Of a stretch of 32,771 nucleotides of DNA, positions 22,210 to 30,096 are shown in pieces. The notes beneath the pieces are model-generated. The model saw only the letters and a list, made by a program, of their open reading frames with translations. It was not told where the DNA came from and did not search any database. The position numbers and the translations under genes are program-made. Source of the DNA: a virus; the IMG/VR virus record IMGVR_UViG_3300044522_000086, positions 1 to 32,771 of that record; one strand, 5' to 3'. Each line of letters starts with the position of its first letter. Positions within the stretch are counted from its first letter, which is position 1.

Positions 22210-23244
22210 TTAAACACCTACCAGACGCACACCTGCAAACACATCACGAATAGTTGAGCAAACACGCTTCTCTGCAAACAGGTAAATAAAGCCCGGTTGC
22301 GTCTGGTCAAAGCGTTTAATGCTCATTAATTCGTTGTCAGCAATCGTAAAGAATTGTGACCATTCGGCAAGGTAGACGGGATATTTTCCGACACCGCTAA
22401 TGTCCATGTACGGATTAGGAATAACACGATGTCCAAAGATAAATACGACTGCGCCACCATCTTCACTACCGACTTCAATAAAATGGTTTAGACTTCCTGA
22501 CTGTTTAAGTTTACGCAATACACCAATCGTTGTCGGATGCATCATCCAAGCGGTTGTGTCTTTGTATAAATATTGTGATGGCAATGCTGCTTGTAGGTTT
22601 GCTAAATCATCATAAGCAACAGCTTGATGCGCTGCTTGTGCAACCTGTAAAACCGTGTGTACGCCGTTAGTAATTGCAGAACCGCTAGTACCAAAGGCTG
22701 CTGCTGTTGTGCTGCCTAGATAGCTGTTAAGCCCACGCAAACCACTTGTTGCGCCAAACTGAACTGATGTGCTTCCAGCTTGGTCATTGTTGAGCATCAT
22801 TGAGAGGGATTCTTGCTCTGCGAATTCGAGCATTAAATCATCAACGATAGCTTCTTCTAGTGCGTTAATGTCAGACATCACCGCTGTTCTAATTGGTACA
22901 CCTGCGTTAATTGAACGCACGGGAAGTTGCCAGAACGATGTAGCAATGTTTGGAGAACCCGTATTGTTGTTTACAGGATAGCCCCAAGGGTTGTTGCTGC
23001 CGTTTTGAATCAACGTAGCGTTACCAGTTTTTACAACGAACGCTTGGTCTGAACCAATCGTTTCAATAATTCTTGATCCATCACGCAGCGGATTGTGTTC
23101 ACGCCTAGACGCAAAAGCATCATCATAAATTACTTGACCGCCAACACCCGAACCAGACCCAGTTAATGCGGATGCTTCTTTCAAGTTAACGGTTGCGCTG
23201 CCTTCAAGCAGAGCGGTCTTAATGGATTCGAGAATTAGGCTCAT
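22210..23244 (-). CDS. Second HK97-fold capsid protein (paralogue of the major capsid protein)
   Basis: A 344-aa protein homologous over its whole length to the capsid protein encoded just upstream. Shared blocks include KEASALTG-G-G-GG, NP-R--SR, WGY, WQL, PIRTA, NNDQA, GLRGL--Y and AFGTSG, and the near-terminal DQT-PGFI and EKR. The identity is about a third or more by eye. It lacks the 80-residue coiled-coil N-terminal domain of the other copy: only about 22 residues precede KEASALTG. The HK97 fold parts (E-loop, spine helix region, A-domain) appear intact. It could form pentons, as T4 gp24 does beside gp23, or mix in the shell. The ribosome site is weak (TGGAATAAAT), suggesting lower synthesis. 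Confidence 0.85.
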   Translation of the reverse strand: MSLILESIKTALLEGSATVNLKEASALTGSGSGVGGQVIYDDAFASRREHNPLRDGSRIIETIGSDQAFVVKTGNATLIQNGSNNPWGYPVNNNTGSPNIATSFWQLPVRSINAGVPIRTAVMSDINALEEAIVDDLMLEFAEQESLSMMLNNDQAGSTSVQFGATSGLRGLNSYLGSTTAAAFGTSGSAITNGVHTVLQVAQAAHQAVAYDDLANLQAALPSQYLYKDTTAWMMHPTTIGVLRKLKQSGSLNHFIEVGSEDGGAVVFIFGHRVIPNPYMDISGVGKYPVYLAEWSQFFTIADNELMSIKRFDQTQPGFIYLFAEKRVCSTIRDVFAGVRLVGV

Positions 23245-23269
23245 ATTTATTCCAGTATTTATTAGTAAT

Positions 23270-23294
23270 CGGGGTGAGTTTTGAGCCCACCCCG
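23270..23294 (-). other. GC-rich hairpin between the two capsid genes
   Basis: In the 58-bp gap the minus strand reads CGGGGTG, an 11-base loop (GGCTCAAAACT), then CACCCCG, a perfect 7-bp stem. No run of T follows on the minus strand (ATTACTAATAA), so full termination is unlikely. It may cut expression of the second capsid gene or protect the 3' end of the major capsid message. On the + strand the hairpin is followed by GTTTCTT and could act on antisense transcripts. Confidence 0.6.
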
Positions 23295-23302
23295 TTTCTT
23301 AC

Positions 23303-24646
23303 TTAGTTTGCTGTGCCTGTTGAGCGATAGCGAATGATTGAGAAAGGATCGACCACGGATGTGGCTAATCTCTTTTCTCCGTAAAAAGTTATAAATCCGG
23401 GCAACGTCTGATCGTATCTACGCAGAATCATGTTTAAACGATCAACGATAGTATGACCTTTCTGGAAGTCACCGAAGTACATTGGATACAAGCTAGTTGT
23501 ACCGACTGCACCAACGGTTGCTTGTGAAGGATTCTCACAATACTTGTTAACGACCACATCAAAGCCAAGCAATTGACCAACAATGCCATCAGCACGAGCA
23601 AGACCGTCAACGTAAATTGGGCGTCCTTGCAAGTCTGTCAAACCACGAATTGCTTGGAGCAACACGGGATTAATCACGAAACATGCTGTAGTTGTCCAAT
23701 ACTGTTGTGGCAAGCTGTAGATGAAGTTGATAACGTCTTTGTATGTAATGTTGTTTGCGCCAACGGTATTGGCGTTTGTGGTCAATTGGTCATAAGTTGC
23801 AAGGCTATGCAAACCGGAAGTTGAACCTGTGCCGCTTGTGCCAAAGGCTGCGGTACTGATTGTTCCACCTGTGTATGTAGCGTTGTTACCTGCGTATTGG
23901 TCAAGACCACGCAGACCGTTAGTGCCGCCGTATGGATTGGATGCAGACTGTGCGGCTTGGTCATTGTTGCCGATCATCGATTGCGCCTCAGCCTGACTGA
24001 ATTCTGCCATCATGTCTGATACGACATTAGCTTCCAGACCATCGATGTCATCAAGTGCGGCTGTACGGATTGGGAACTGGACGTTCAAATCTTGCAAAGT
24101 CAATTGCCAGATATTTGTGTTTTCAGTCGTTGCTGCACCGTTGTTTTGAATGGCATAACCCCATGCTGCACCTGCATCACCAACCTTGGCACGGAACTGG
24201 TATGTTGCTCCGTCAGTAGCAACAGAACGGGAAACGCCACGCATAGGATTAAGCAAACGCAAAGGTGCGAATACTGGATCATAAGCTGTACGTCCACCGA
24301 TACCTGCACCGCCGCCTGTCAATGCTGAGGCTTCTTTCATGTAAGCATCATACTGACCTGCATCAGCAAACATTTTTAGTTCTTTTTCAACCTTAGCACC
24401 AGACTTGTAAAAGTCACGGATTTGCTCTTTAATAGTACGGTTGACTTCTTGAGCGATTGTTTTGTAAGTCTTAATAACTGGCACGGCTGAAACAGAAGAT
24501 ACCTTCGCTTCTAGTGCTGCGACTTTTTCCTCGAACGATGCTTTCGCTTCTTCAATTGCGGCTACTGCTTGTGCTTTAACTTCGTCAATCTTAGCTGCAT
24601 TTGATGCTTCGATTGCGTCAAGTTTTTCAATGATTTTTTCTGACAT
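23303..24646 (-). CDS. Major capsid protein, HK97 fold
   Basis: A 447-aa major capsid protein. Residues 1-50 are a strongly predicted coiled coil (MSEKIIEKLDAIEASNAAKI; AKASFEEKVAALEAKVSSV), the delta-like scaffolding domain. The mature region begins near residue 105 with KEASALTGGGAGIGGRTAYD, the expected place of prohead protease cleavage. The rest has HK97 shell features, for example GLEANVVSDMMAEFSQAEAQ, NNDQA, GLRGLDQYAG and DQTLPGFITFYGEKR. It follows the protease gene and has a good ribosome site (TAAGGACTTATC). A diverged paralogue lies directly downstream, separated by a hairpin. Two capsid genes of this type in tandem are unusual. Confidence 0.92.
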   Translation of the reverse strand: MSEKIIEKLDAIEASNAAKIDEVKAQAVAAIEEAKASFEEKVAALEAKVSSVSAVPVIKTYKTIAQEVNRTIKEQIRDFYKSGAKVEKELKMFADAGQYDAYMKEASALTGGGAGIGGRTAYDPVFAPLRLLNPMRGVSRSVATDGATYQFRAKVGDAGAAWGYAIQNNGAATTENTNIWQLTLQDLNVQFPIRTAALDDIDGLEANVVSDMMAEFSQAEAQSMIGNNDQAAQSASNPYGGTNGLRGLDQYAGNNATYTGGTISTAAFGTSGTGSTSGLHSLATYDQLTTNANTVGANNITYKDVINFIYSLPQQYWTTTACFVINPVLLQAIRGLTDLQGRPIYVDGLARADGIVGQLLGFDVVVNKYCENPSQATVGAVGTTSLYPMYFGDFQKGHTIVDRLNMILRRYDQTLPGFITFYGEKRLATSVVDPFSIIRYRSTGTAN

Positions 24647-24655
24647 GATAAGTCC

Positions 24656-25447
24656 TTAAATACGTTTGGATAATGCCGCTAACAATTCTCTTTCCTCTAA
24701 GGCTTTTAGAATGTTATCGGCTTCATTGACCACCGCATCAGGCTCACCCTGCTTTGGGGCTTCCTCAATAGTCTTAGTAGCGTCACGCTGTTCTAATACT
24801 TTCTTGAGGATAGAAGATGCGGTGGTCGCATCTTTTCGTGATAGTCCTGCATCACGCAAGACTTTCTCAACTGCTCTAGGGTTTGCGTTTCCTTCAGCGT
24901 CAAAATATTCCAATTGTTGGATATTCGCCTCTGGATTATTCGGGTACATAACCACCGAAATTTCACGCAAGCCACCTTTAGTGATTTGGAAATATGCCTC
25001 GCTATCGTCTGCACCAGACACAAGGGCGTTGCCTTCAGCGTCAACCATACAGGCTTCATCAGCATAAGCACCGACAGAAACGCCGCCAAACATTTTGGGC
25101 GATTCTTTCAATACTGAATATGCGTCTGCACCTGCCATAGTGTTTAGGAATAAACGACCTTTTGCGCTCATGCCTTCATCGTCAAACATCACTTCGTCCC
25201 ATTGACCGATAGGCATACCAATATCGTTATGGTTTAAAAACATTGGCATTGGTTTTTCAGACTTGGCAAACTCATCAGCCCAATCCATAAAACCTTCTGG
25301 CTGATAGTTAAACCTGCGTCCGTCTGCACCTTCTCGTGCGCCCCATGTAGTTACACGGGCTTCAATTGCACCAGTTGGGTTCGCTGCCTCGTCTGCGGAT
25401 TTACCAAGATCAAGTTTTGCTTCGCAGATTAGAGTGATATTTTTCAT
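24656..25447 (-). CDS. Prohead maturation protease
   Basis: A 263-aa HK97-type prohead protease. The domain spans about residues 10-165: VTTWGAREGADGRRFNYQPE, then MPMFLNHNDIGMPIGQWDEV with His in the FLNH motif as likely catalytic residue, and GGLREISVVMYPNNPEANIQ, whose Ser in EIS is the likely nucleophile. The last 90 residues are helical and charged and may bind the scaffold domain. It should remove the capsid delta domain and itself. I chose the ATG at 25447 (MKNITLICEAKL) with GGGG upstream, not the TTG four codons earlier. The first 38 bp overlap a small ORF. Confidence 0.9.
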   Translation of the reverse strand: MKNITLICEAKLDLGKSADEAANPTGAIEARVTTWGAREGADGRRFNYQPEGFMDWADEFAKSEKPMPMFLNHNDIGMPIGQWDEVMFDDEGMSAKGRLFLNTMAGADAYSVLKESPKMFGGVSVGAYADEACMVDAEGNALVSGADDSEAYFQITKGGLREISVVMYPNNPEANIQQLEYFDAEGNANPRAVEKVLRDAGLSRKDATTASSILKKVLEQRDATKTIEEAPKQGEPDAVVNEADNILKALEERELLAALSKRI

Positions 25448-25577
25448 TAATTGCCCCAAGTTTTATGGATTGGTCATTATCTTGTATTTTGGGCAACACT
25501 ACTTTTTTTGGTAGTTTAGCATTAGGACGCTTAATTTGTGTAGTTAATAACGCACAAAGTTGTTTTATGCCCATCAT
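25410..25577 (-). CDS. Possible 55-aa basic protein between portal and protease
   Basis: An open frame of 55 codons fills the 126-bp gap between the portal stop and the protease start. It starts with ATGATGGGCATAAAACAAC, the first ATG overlapping the portal stop as ATGA, with GGAACGAC upstream as a possible ribosome site. The product begins MMGIKQLCALLTTQIKRPNA and continues KLPKKVVLPKIQDND. It is basic, without a membrane segment or recognised family. It overlaps the protease start by 38 bp. The coupling and exact fill of an otherwise odd gap support it. Its short length and lack of homology evidence argue caution. Confidence 0.45.
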   Translation of the reverse strand: MMGIKQLCALLTTQIKRPNAKLPKKVVLPKIQDNDQSIKLGAINEKYHSNLRSKT

Positions 25578-26971
25578 GTCGTTCCAATTGCGGCTCTGCG
25601 CTTTTGGTTTCCACCGCCGCCACCAGTATCTTGTGGGCTATTTCCCGTCATTGGCTCTGGTGCTTTGCCTTGAATAAGCTCATCATGTCCGTCCATTTTG
25701 GGCATATTGAGATATTCACGGGCTTCGTTTTGCGTGATGATTCCTGCGCTTACACCTTGAACAGCAAAGTTCATCTGGTCTAAAGCTGCGCCTTTTAGGA
25801 AGTCTTTAGTATCAAACCTCACGCACAAATTAGGATAGCCTTTAAACAAGTGATAGTTTAATTTCTGCTCAATATTAATAATCATCGGGTACATGGTGGC
25901 TTTATAAAACTCATCCATCATTGTCTGGGTGTTGTTGTACTTCTGGTCGGCTATGCCAATCATTGCGGGTGGAACGCCAAACAATCCGCAGATACGCTTC
26001 ATTGTTTGATTCTTTAATTCTTTGGTTTCCGTGTCTTGCAAGGTCAGCATATCTAAGGGCTGATACTTCATACCTTGGTCTAGTAGCATACCTTGACCGG
26101 GCTTACTTAGGTCAGTCTGTCGGCTGCCTGTCATAGATGACCAAGCCTCTTTAAGTCTGCTTGCAATTTCTTTGTATTTAGCGTCTGGGATGACTTGTTC
26201 TGTTACAAACATTCCGCTTGGCTTTGCGCCGTTCTGCATAACAAAGTTAGCATACAGGTCAATGTCTTGATCTAATGCGACCAGTTCGGTAGCTAGGATA
26301 CCTTTGTTAAATCCGCTGCTGCCTTGCCAAGCCGCTTCCTTAATGTGGCAAACTTGATGCGCTGATAGCGGCTCATCTTTGTTAAACCCGTAACTTGGCG
26401 TACTAAGTGAGTATGCAGGGTAGCGGGTTTCTGTGAGCCGTGCAGTAATCAATGTGCTATCAAGGTTGTACATCTCGATTGGTGTTTGCATTGATTCCTC
26501 TTGTTTGGCTCGCCACCAAAGCGTAAAGGTTTCTCCTGCTAAGTCTTGCCACATTGACCATTGATACCAAAATTCATATTGGCTTTGGAAGTTGTTAGGA
26601 TTGCGTAGCAGGTTTAGCACTTGCTTGGCTTTTGCTTTATCCCTTGCGCCAATTTTAGGTGACTGCAAAGCGTCAACAAATGTACCGTCATCGCTTTTGC
26701 TCATAATACTAATTGGCAATTGTGCTAATGCTCTAGCCTTAACACCCACCGCTGCCATAACTGTAGAGTTACGAGTCAGCATCGACATATCTACTGTGCG
26801 ACCTGCCGTAGTGGTGCTGCTAGTCGTTACATATAAAAGCTGTTGGCTAACGGTTTGCCGCCCACCTTGCCCCTGATATATGACATTGTTACCTAATTGG
26901 GTTTGTCCAAATAGCGTATTTGACTCTTTTTGAGCCGTTTTTTTGCTCTTAAATATGTCAAACATACCCAT
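25574..26971 (-). CDS. Portal protein, HK97 family
   Basis: A 465-aa portal protein. It begins MGMFDIFKSKKTAQKES and has typical HK97 portal blocks: VDMSMLTRNSTVMAAVGVKA, LLRNPNNFQSQYEFWYQWSM, GETFTLWWRAKQEE, and the wing/clip region PDAKYKEIASRLKEAWSSMT. FGVPPAMIGIADQKYNNTQT and TMMDEFYKATMYPMIINIEQ are the conserved alpha-helical stem and crown segments. The C-terminus is Gly-rich and basic (GGGGGNQKRRAAIGTT). It should form the dodecamer at one vertex through which DNA enters. I chose the ATG at 26971 with GGTGA just upstream. It lies between terminase and protease, the standard place. Confidence 0.93.
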   Translation of the reverse strand: MGMFDIFKSKKTAQKESNTLFGQTQLGNNVIYQGQGGRQTVSQQLLYVTTSSTTTAGRTVDMSMLTRNSTVMAAVGVKARALAQLPISIMSKSDDGTFVDALQSPKIGARDKAKAKQVLNLLRNPNNFQSQYEFWYQWSMWQDLAGETFTLWWRAKQEESMQTPIEMYNLDSTLITARLTETRYPAYSLSTPSYGFNKDEPLSAHQVCHIKEAAWQGSSGFNKGILATELVALDQDIDLYANFVMQNGAKPSGMFVTEQVIPDAKYKEIASRLKEAWSSMTGSRQTDLSKPGQGMLLDQGMKYQPLDMLTLQDTETKELKNQTMKRICGLFGVPPAMIGIADQKYNNTQTMMDEFYKATMYPMIINIEQKLNYHLFKGYPNLCVRFDTKDFLKGAALDQMNFAVQGVSAGIITQNEAREYLNMPKMDGHDELIQGKAPEPMTGNSPQDTGGGGGNQKRRAAIGTT

Positions 26972-27012
26972 GTTTTCACCCAATAAATAAACGATTGTTT
27001 ATCAATTTTAAA

Positions 27013-28680
27013 CTAAAAGCTACGAAAACCAAAACTATTGGATACATAAGGGTTATCTAATGAACAATGCGAGGCAATTATTAAAGCAATAATTCCGTCC
27101 ACCTTAGCTGATTTGTCAGCTTCGTTTTTTCTAACTTTAATATTTCCGTTTACATCCTCGTAAACCTCGCAGTTACCAAGCTGCCAACCGACAAAAGGGT
27201 TGCCGTCATGCTTGATTTGATAGTTAAGGATTAACTTTTCTATATATTTTGATGGGTTAGACAATGTAGCCATGCCCTGCCCGACTTTCTTAACTGGTAT
27301 CCCATCATCATGCAGACGGGCAACAAGTGACGCAGCATTGTAGGCATCATAACCAACCTCTTTAGCGTCATACAGGCTGCATTGTTGCTTAATGTATTCG
27401 CTAATCTCTCGGTCATCCATTACATTTCCTTCAGTTAGTTTTAATATGCCGGATGCAATAGCTACTCTAAAGATGTCCATGTAATGCTTGGGAACGTGTG
27501 TAAGCCCTTCTTCTGGCAGAAAGAATTGCCAATGGGCTTCGTAGTCCAATTCGCCAAAGCGTTTTAGCGTACAGACAGCATTTAAATCCCGTGTAGCAGC
27601 TAAGTCAAAGCCAATAAATACGGCTTCAGGTTTGCGGTCTTGCTCAACAATAAGGGCTTTTTTATCGTCCCAGTACGCACGGTCTAGCCATGCTGTATTA
27701 GCAGATACAAAGATATTTAACGTCTTACAAAGAAACTCGTTAAGAGCTGCGGGTTTAAATTTGGCTTCCTCTGCTCGTTGTGCAATAGCTTCTTCAAATA
27801 CGCTGATGCCGTGCATTGGGTTAGCCTTTTGCCAGTTCACAGGGTCACGCCAATCGTCCTGTGGGTCTAGTCCGTACAACAAGCCAAACCATTTCGGGTT
27901 GTCTGTAGCCTCGCCATAAAGCATGGATTGATACATAGACATATCTTCATAAAACTTGGTTTCTTTAGTAAACGATGCGGTAGTGATGTAAATACGCAAC
28001 GGATTCTGCCTAGCCACCATGCCAGAATGCAGAACCTCTATTGAATTTCGGTCAACAATCTGAGCTGCTTCGTCAATAATTACGCATGATGGGTTCTTAC
28101 CGTCACCCGTTTTCTTGGTGTCTCTGCTTAATGCTTTAAACATAGATTGAGCGTCACCAACCTTTTTAATCTCGTATTTAGATTGATTAAATAGGTTGCT
28201 AAACTCTTTGGGCATATTGTCTATAAAGCCCTTAGCGGCATCGAATACGATAGTCGCTTGTTCTCTATTGGTTGCCAGAGTAAAGACCTCAGAACCTGCC
28301 TCACCACAGGCTAACTCGTATAAGGCTATTACCGCTGTCAGCGTAGACTTTCCCGCTTTGCGTGGGATGTACACAATGACATCCGACACCATGCGCTTAT
28401 TGCGGTCTTTCTTATTGCGAAAGCCGTAGATAGCAACAATCAGGAATATTTGAAAAGGCTCAAGCTCTATAGGTTGCCCTGCCTGATGTCCCTTAGTGTG
28501 GCGTAGTTGTGACGCAAACTCTAAAACGTGTTGCGGGTAATCTTCGTCAAATACCCATTGCCAATCTTGATTCTCGTACTGGTTAAGAAACCGTTGGCAA
28601 GCTAGGCGAACGTCACGGCATACATTTATGTTACCAACCGCAACTTGTTTTGCATATACAACACCGTCCGTCCAGTTCAC
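27013..28680 (-). CDS. terL: Terminase large subunit
   Basis: A 555-aa DNA packaging motor. The ATPase domain has a Walker A motif PRKAGKST near residues 106-113, Walker B CVIIDEA near 199-205 and a coupling motif (YITTASF, near 231). The C-terminal nuclease begins FIGFDLAATRDLNAV, with Asp near residue 359 as the first metal ligand, and continues with GYDAYNA and DGIIALI. This is the Terminase_1 family, found in HK97-like phages. The start is GTG, overlapping the small-subunit stop as GTGA, so the two are co-translated. It works with the portal encoded next. Confidence 0.95.
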   Translation of the reverse strand: MNWTDGVVYAKQVAVGNINVCRDVRLACQRFLNQYENQDWQWVFDEDYPQHVLEFASQLRHTKGHQAGQPIELEPFQIFLIVAIYGFRNKKDRNKRMVSDVIVYIPRKAGKSTLTAVIALYELACGEAGSEVFTLATNREQATIVFDAAKGFIDNMPKEFSNLFNQSKYEIKKVGDAQSMFKALSRDTKKTGDGKNPSCVIIDEAAQIVDRNSIEVLHSGMVARQNPLRIYITTASFTKETKFYEDMSMYQSMLYGEATDNPKWFGLLYGLDPQDDWRDPVNWQKANPMHGISVFEEAIAQRAEEAKFKPAALNEFLCKTLNIFVSANTAWLDRAYWDDKKALIVEQDRKPEAVFIGFDLAATRDLNAVCTLKRFGELDYEAHWQFFLPEEGLTHVPKHYMDIFRVAIASGILKLTEGNVMDDREISEYIKQQCSLYDAKEVGYDAYNAASLVARLHDDGIPVKKVGQGMATLSNPSKYIEKLILNYQIKHDGNPFVGWQLGNCEVYEDVNGNIKVRKNEADKSAKVDGIIALIIASHCSLDNPYVSNSFGFRSF

Positions 28681-29153
28681 CCCTTCGCACCTCGTAGAAA
28701 CTTGCTAATGCTTGAATCGTCATCAGGCTTTTTAACGCTTAATCTACCTCTAGGCGTTAACCCTAATTCGTTCATTAATTGAATAATTAGCGTTGCTGCT
28801 TTGTTCTTAATGCCAACATAAGGTGATGCGCCTGTAGTCTTGCCATCGTTGTAATCAACAACTAATCCCGTCTGTGCTATTCCTGCTACACAAGTTACAT
28901 ATGTTTCTACTTGGTCAGCCAACATTGATAGCGTGGTTTTTTCCTGTTCGCTTCCAATCCCGTAAACCTCAAAAAGATAATTAGATGTTTCGGCAATAAA
29001 GGTTTTTCTATTCCATGCGCTTGGGTTGTCTAACCATTCGGCTTCTGGAATTCTTTTTTTAATTGAGTCAGGAACAACCGCAGTATTCTGCGTAGACTTG
29101 CCTTTTGGCTTTGTCCCGTCAATTAAGTGAAGTTCTGGAGGTTTTTTGTTCAT
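28677..29153 (-). CDS. terS: Terminase small subunit, P27-type
   Basis: A 158-aa protein that recognises phage DNA for packaging. It has the P27-family layout: an N-terminal basic, Pro/Lys-rich arm (ELHLIDGTKPKGKSTQNTAV), then P-W..N-KTFIAETSNYLF, the helical centre (EQEKTTLSMLADQVETYVTC) and the ending NELGLTPRGRLSVKKP. The start ATG has no ribosome site, and a promoter -10 box ends six bases before it, so the mRNA may be leaderless. It stands directly before terL. The DNA-binding region is expected in the first third. Confidence 0.78.
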   Translation of the reverse strand: MNKKPPELHLIDGTKPKGKSTQNTAVVPDSIKKRIPEAEWLDNPSAWNRKTFIAETSNYLFEVYGIGSEQEKTTLSMLADQVETYVTCVAGIAQTGLVVDYNDGKTTGASPYVGIKNKAATLIIQLMNELGLTPRGRLSVKKPDDDSSISKFLRGAKG

Positions 29154-29159
29154 GGTTTT

Positions 29160-29189
29160 ATTTTACTTAATAAACCCCTCCCTCGTCAA
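29160..29189 (-). promoter_or_regulatory. Sigma70-like promoter for the terminase/late operon
   Basis: On the minus strand TTGACG (29189-29184) and TAAAAT (29165-29160) are separated by 18 bp; each matches the consensus at five of six positions. Transcription should start about seven bases after the -10 box, which is the A of the terS start codon at 29153. With no ribosome site seen, a leaderless transcript is likely. It probably drives the structural genes in addition to read-through from upstream. Confidence 0.65.
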
Positions 29190-29237
29190 TTTGATTTGCA
29201 GCTAATTGTGTGCCGAGCTTGCTGTAGGATAAACCCC
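29170..29237. repeat. Direct repeats ATAAACCCC upstream of terS (possible packaging site)
   Basis: ATAAACCCC occurs at 29170-29178 and 29229-29237, 59 bp apart, in the 105-bp non-coding gap between the HNH gene and terS. A GC-rich run (CCCCTCCCTCGTC) lies beside the first copy. Non-coding DNA before terS is the usual place of cos or pac sites, and short repeats there are often small-subunit binding sites. No cohesive-end sequence can be identified by eye. The rest of this gap is AT-rich and without a gene. Confidence 0.35.
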
Positions 29238-29258
29238 ATTTATTTTAGTTTCTAACTT

Positions 29259-29702
29259 TTATTTAGGGTTTGCGACTGCGATACGATAGTCTTGGGCTAT
29301 GTAATCCCTGTCACCATACGCTCTAAAGATGCCTTGCTGCTCTAGTTGCGTCTTTGATGAGTGACACGATGGGCATAGGCTTTGGTAGATGTTGTGTGTG
29401 AATGCGTGTTCACCTATCTGTTGCCAAGGGAATATGTGGTCAACGTGTTCGGCTGATCTAATGATACCGTCTGCCTTACATCCTGCACATATAGGGTACT
29501 GGCTTAGTTGTATCTGTCTGAGTGTGCGCCATTGCTTAGTGTTGTACTTGTCTGACGCATCCCTGCGCTTGTCTGTCTGGTTGTATCGTGCGTGATTAAA
29601 TGTATCCCGTCCTCCATGCTCAGTACATAGGCTGCTAAACTTAGCTTTAGTGTTCTTGCATCCTAATGTGCTGCACTTAGTATTGCTTGGGACTGTAGGC
29701 AT
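29259..29702 (-). CDS. HNH endonuclease
   Basis: A 147-aa HNH nuclease. It has an N-terminal Cys-rich zinc site (CSTLGCKN, then FSSLCTEHGG), the middle CAGC pair (YPICAGCKADG near residues 69-79), the HNH core EHVDHIFPWQQ with catalytic His, and NIYQSLCPSCHSSKTQLEQQ, with paired Cys and the final His. An HNH gene before the terminase often takes part in cutting at the packaging site in HK97-type phages (such as HK97 gp74). Its start overlaps the previous stop as TAATG. The promoter and repeats follow its end. Confidence 0.88.
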   Translation of the reverse strand: MPTVPSNTKCSTLGCKNTKAKFSSLCTEHGGRDTFNHARYNQTDKRRDASDKYNTKQWRTLRQIQLSQYPICAGCKADGIIRSAEHVDHIFPWQQIGEHAFTHNIYQSLCPSCHSSKTQLEQQGIFRAYGDRDYIAQDYRIAVANPK

Positions 29703-30094
29703 TAGGCTAAGAATCTTAGCTTATAGATAGTCTGGGCAATGAGTGCTGCCATCTCGTCTAGGATGTTGAGTAGTTCACTATCTTGGGGTAGGGATGGACG
29801 GGCTTGCGTAAGGTAATCAGACAAACCAATCATGTATTCAAGCGGCTTAGTGGGTGCGGTATAGGTTGTGGGGTAGTTATCCACAATGCCGTAGATGCCT
29901 TGGTATGCCTCTACATAATCATCCAGTATGCCGTCTATGCCCTCATAGTATCCTTGCAATGCCTTATGTTCGCTGTATGAGCGTGACTGTAAGTGCAGGA
30001 TATGAGCGTTAGTCTGGCTATGCAGCATCGTCATAATGAAGTTTTGAATAGATAATGATGCTTTGGCTTCTTGCTTATAGTACGGGTTTACCAT
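29702..30094 (-). CDS. DUF5856-like helical protein, 130 aa
   Basis: A 130-aa all-helical protein. LHSQTNAHILHLQSRSYSEH, followed by KALQGYYEGIDGILDDYVEA (about residues 25-64), fits the DUF5856 family, which is related in pattern to ferritin/Dps-like helix bundles (H, E and D residues spaced along helices: HLQ, HKAL, YYEG, D-Y-EAY). In phages the function is unknown. I chose the ATG at 30094 with AAAGGAATAATC in front; the frame is open further upstream but that part overlaps the RusA gene. It might bind metal, but that is inferred from spacing only. Confidence 0.7.
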   Translation of the reverse strand: MVNPYYKQEAKASLSIQNFIMTMLHSQTNAHILHLQSRSYSEHKALQGYYEGIDGILDDYVEAYQGIYGIVDNYPTTYTAPTKPLEYMIGLSDYLTQARPSLPQDSELLNILDEMAALIAQTIYKLRFLA

Positions 30095-30096
30095 GA

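Noticed and set aside
22210-24646. The two capsid genes as one gene broken by a stop or frameshift
   Set aside because: Both contain the full shell domain from KEASALTG to the final EKR block in the same order, so this is a duplication and not a split gene.
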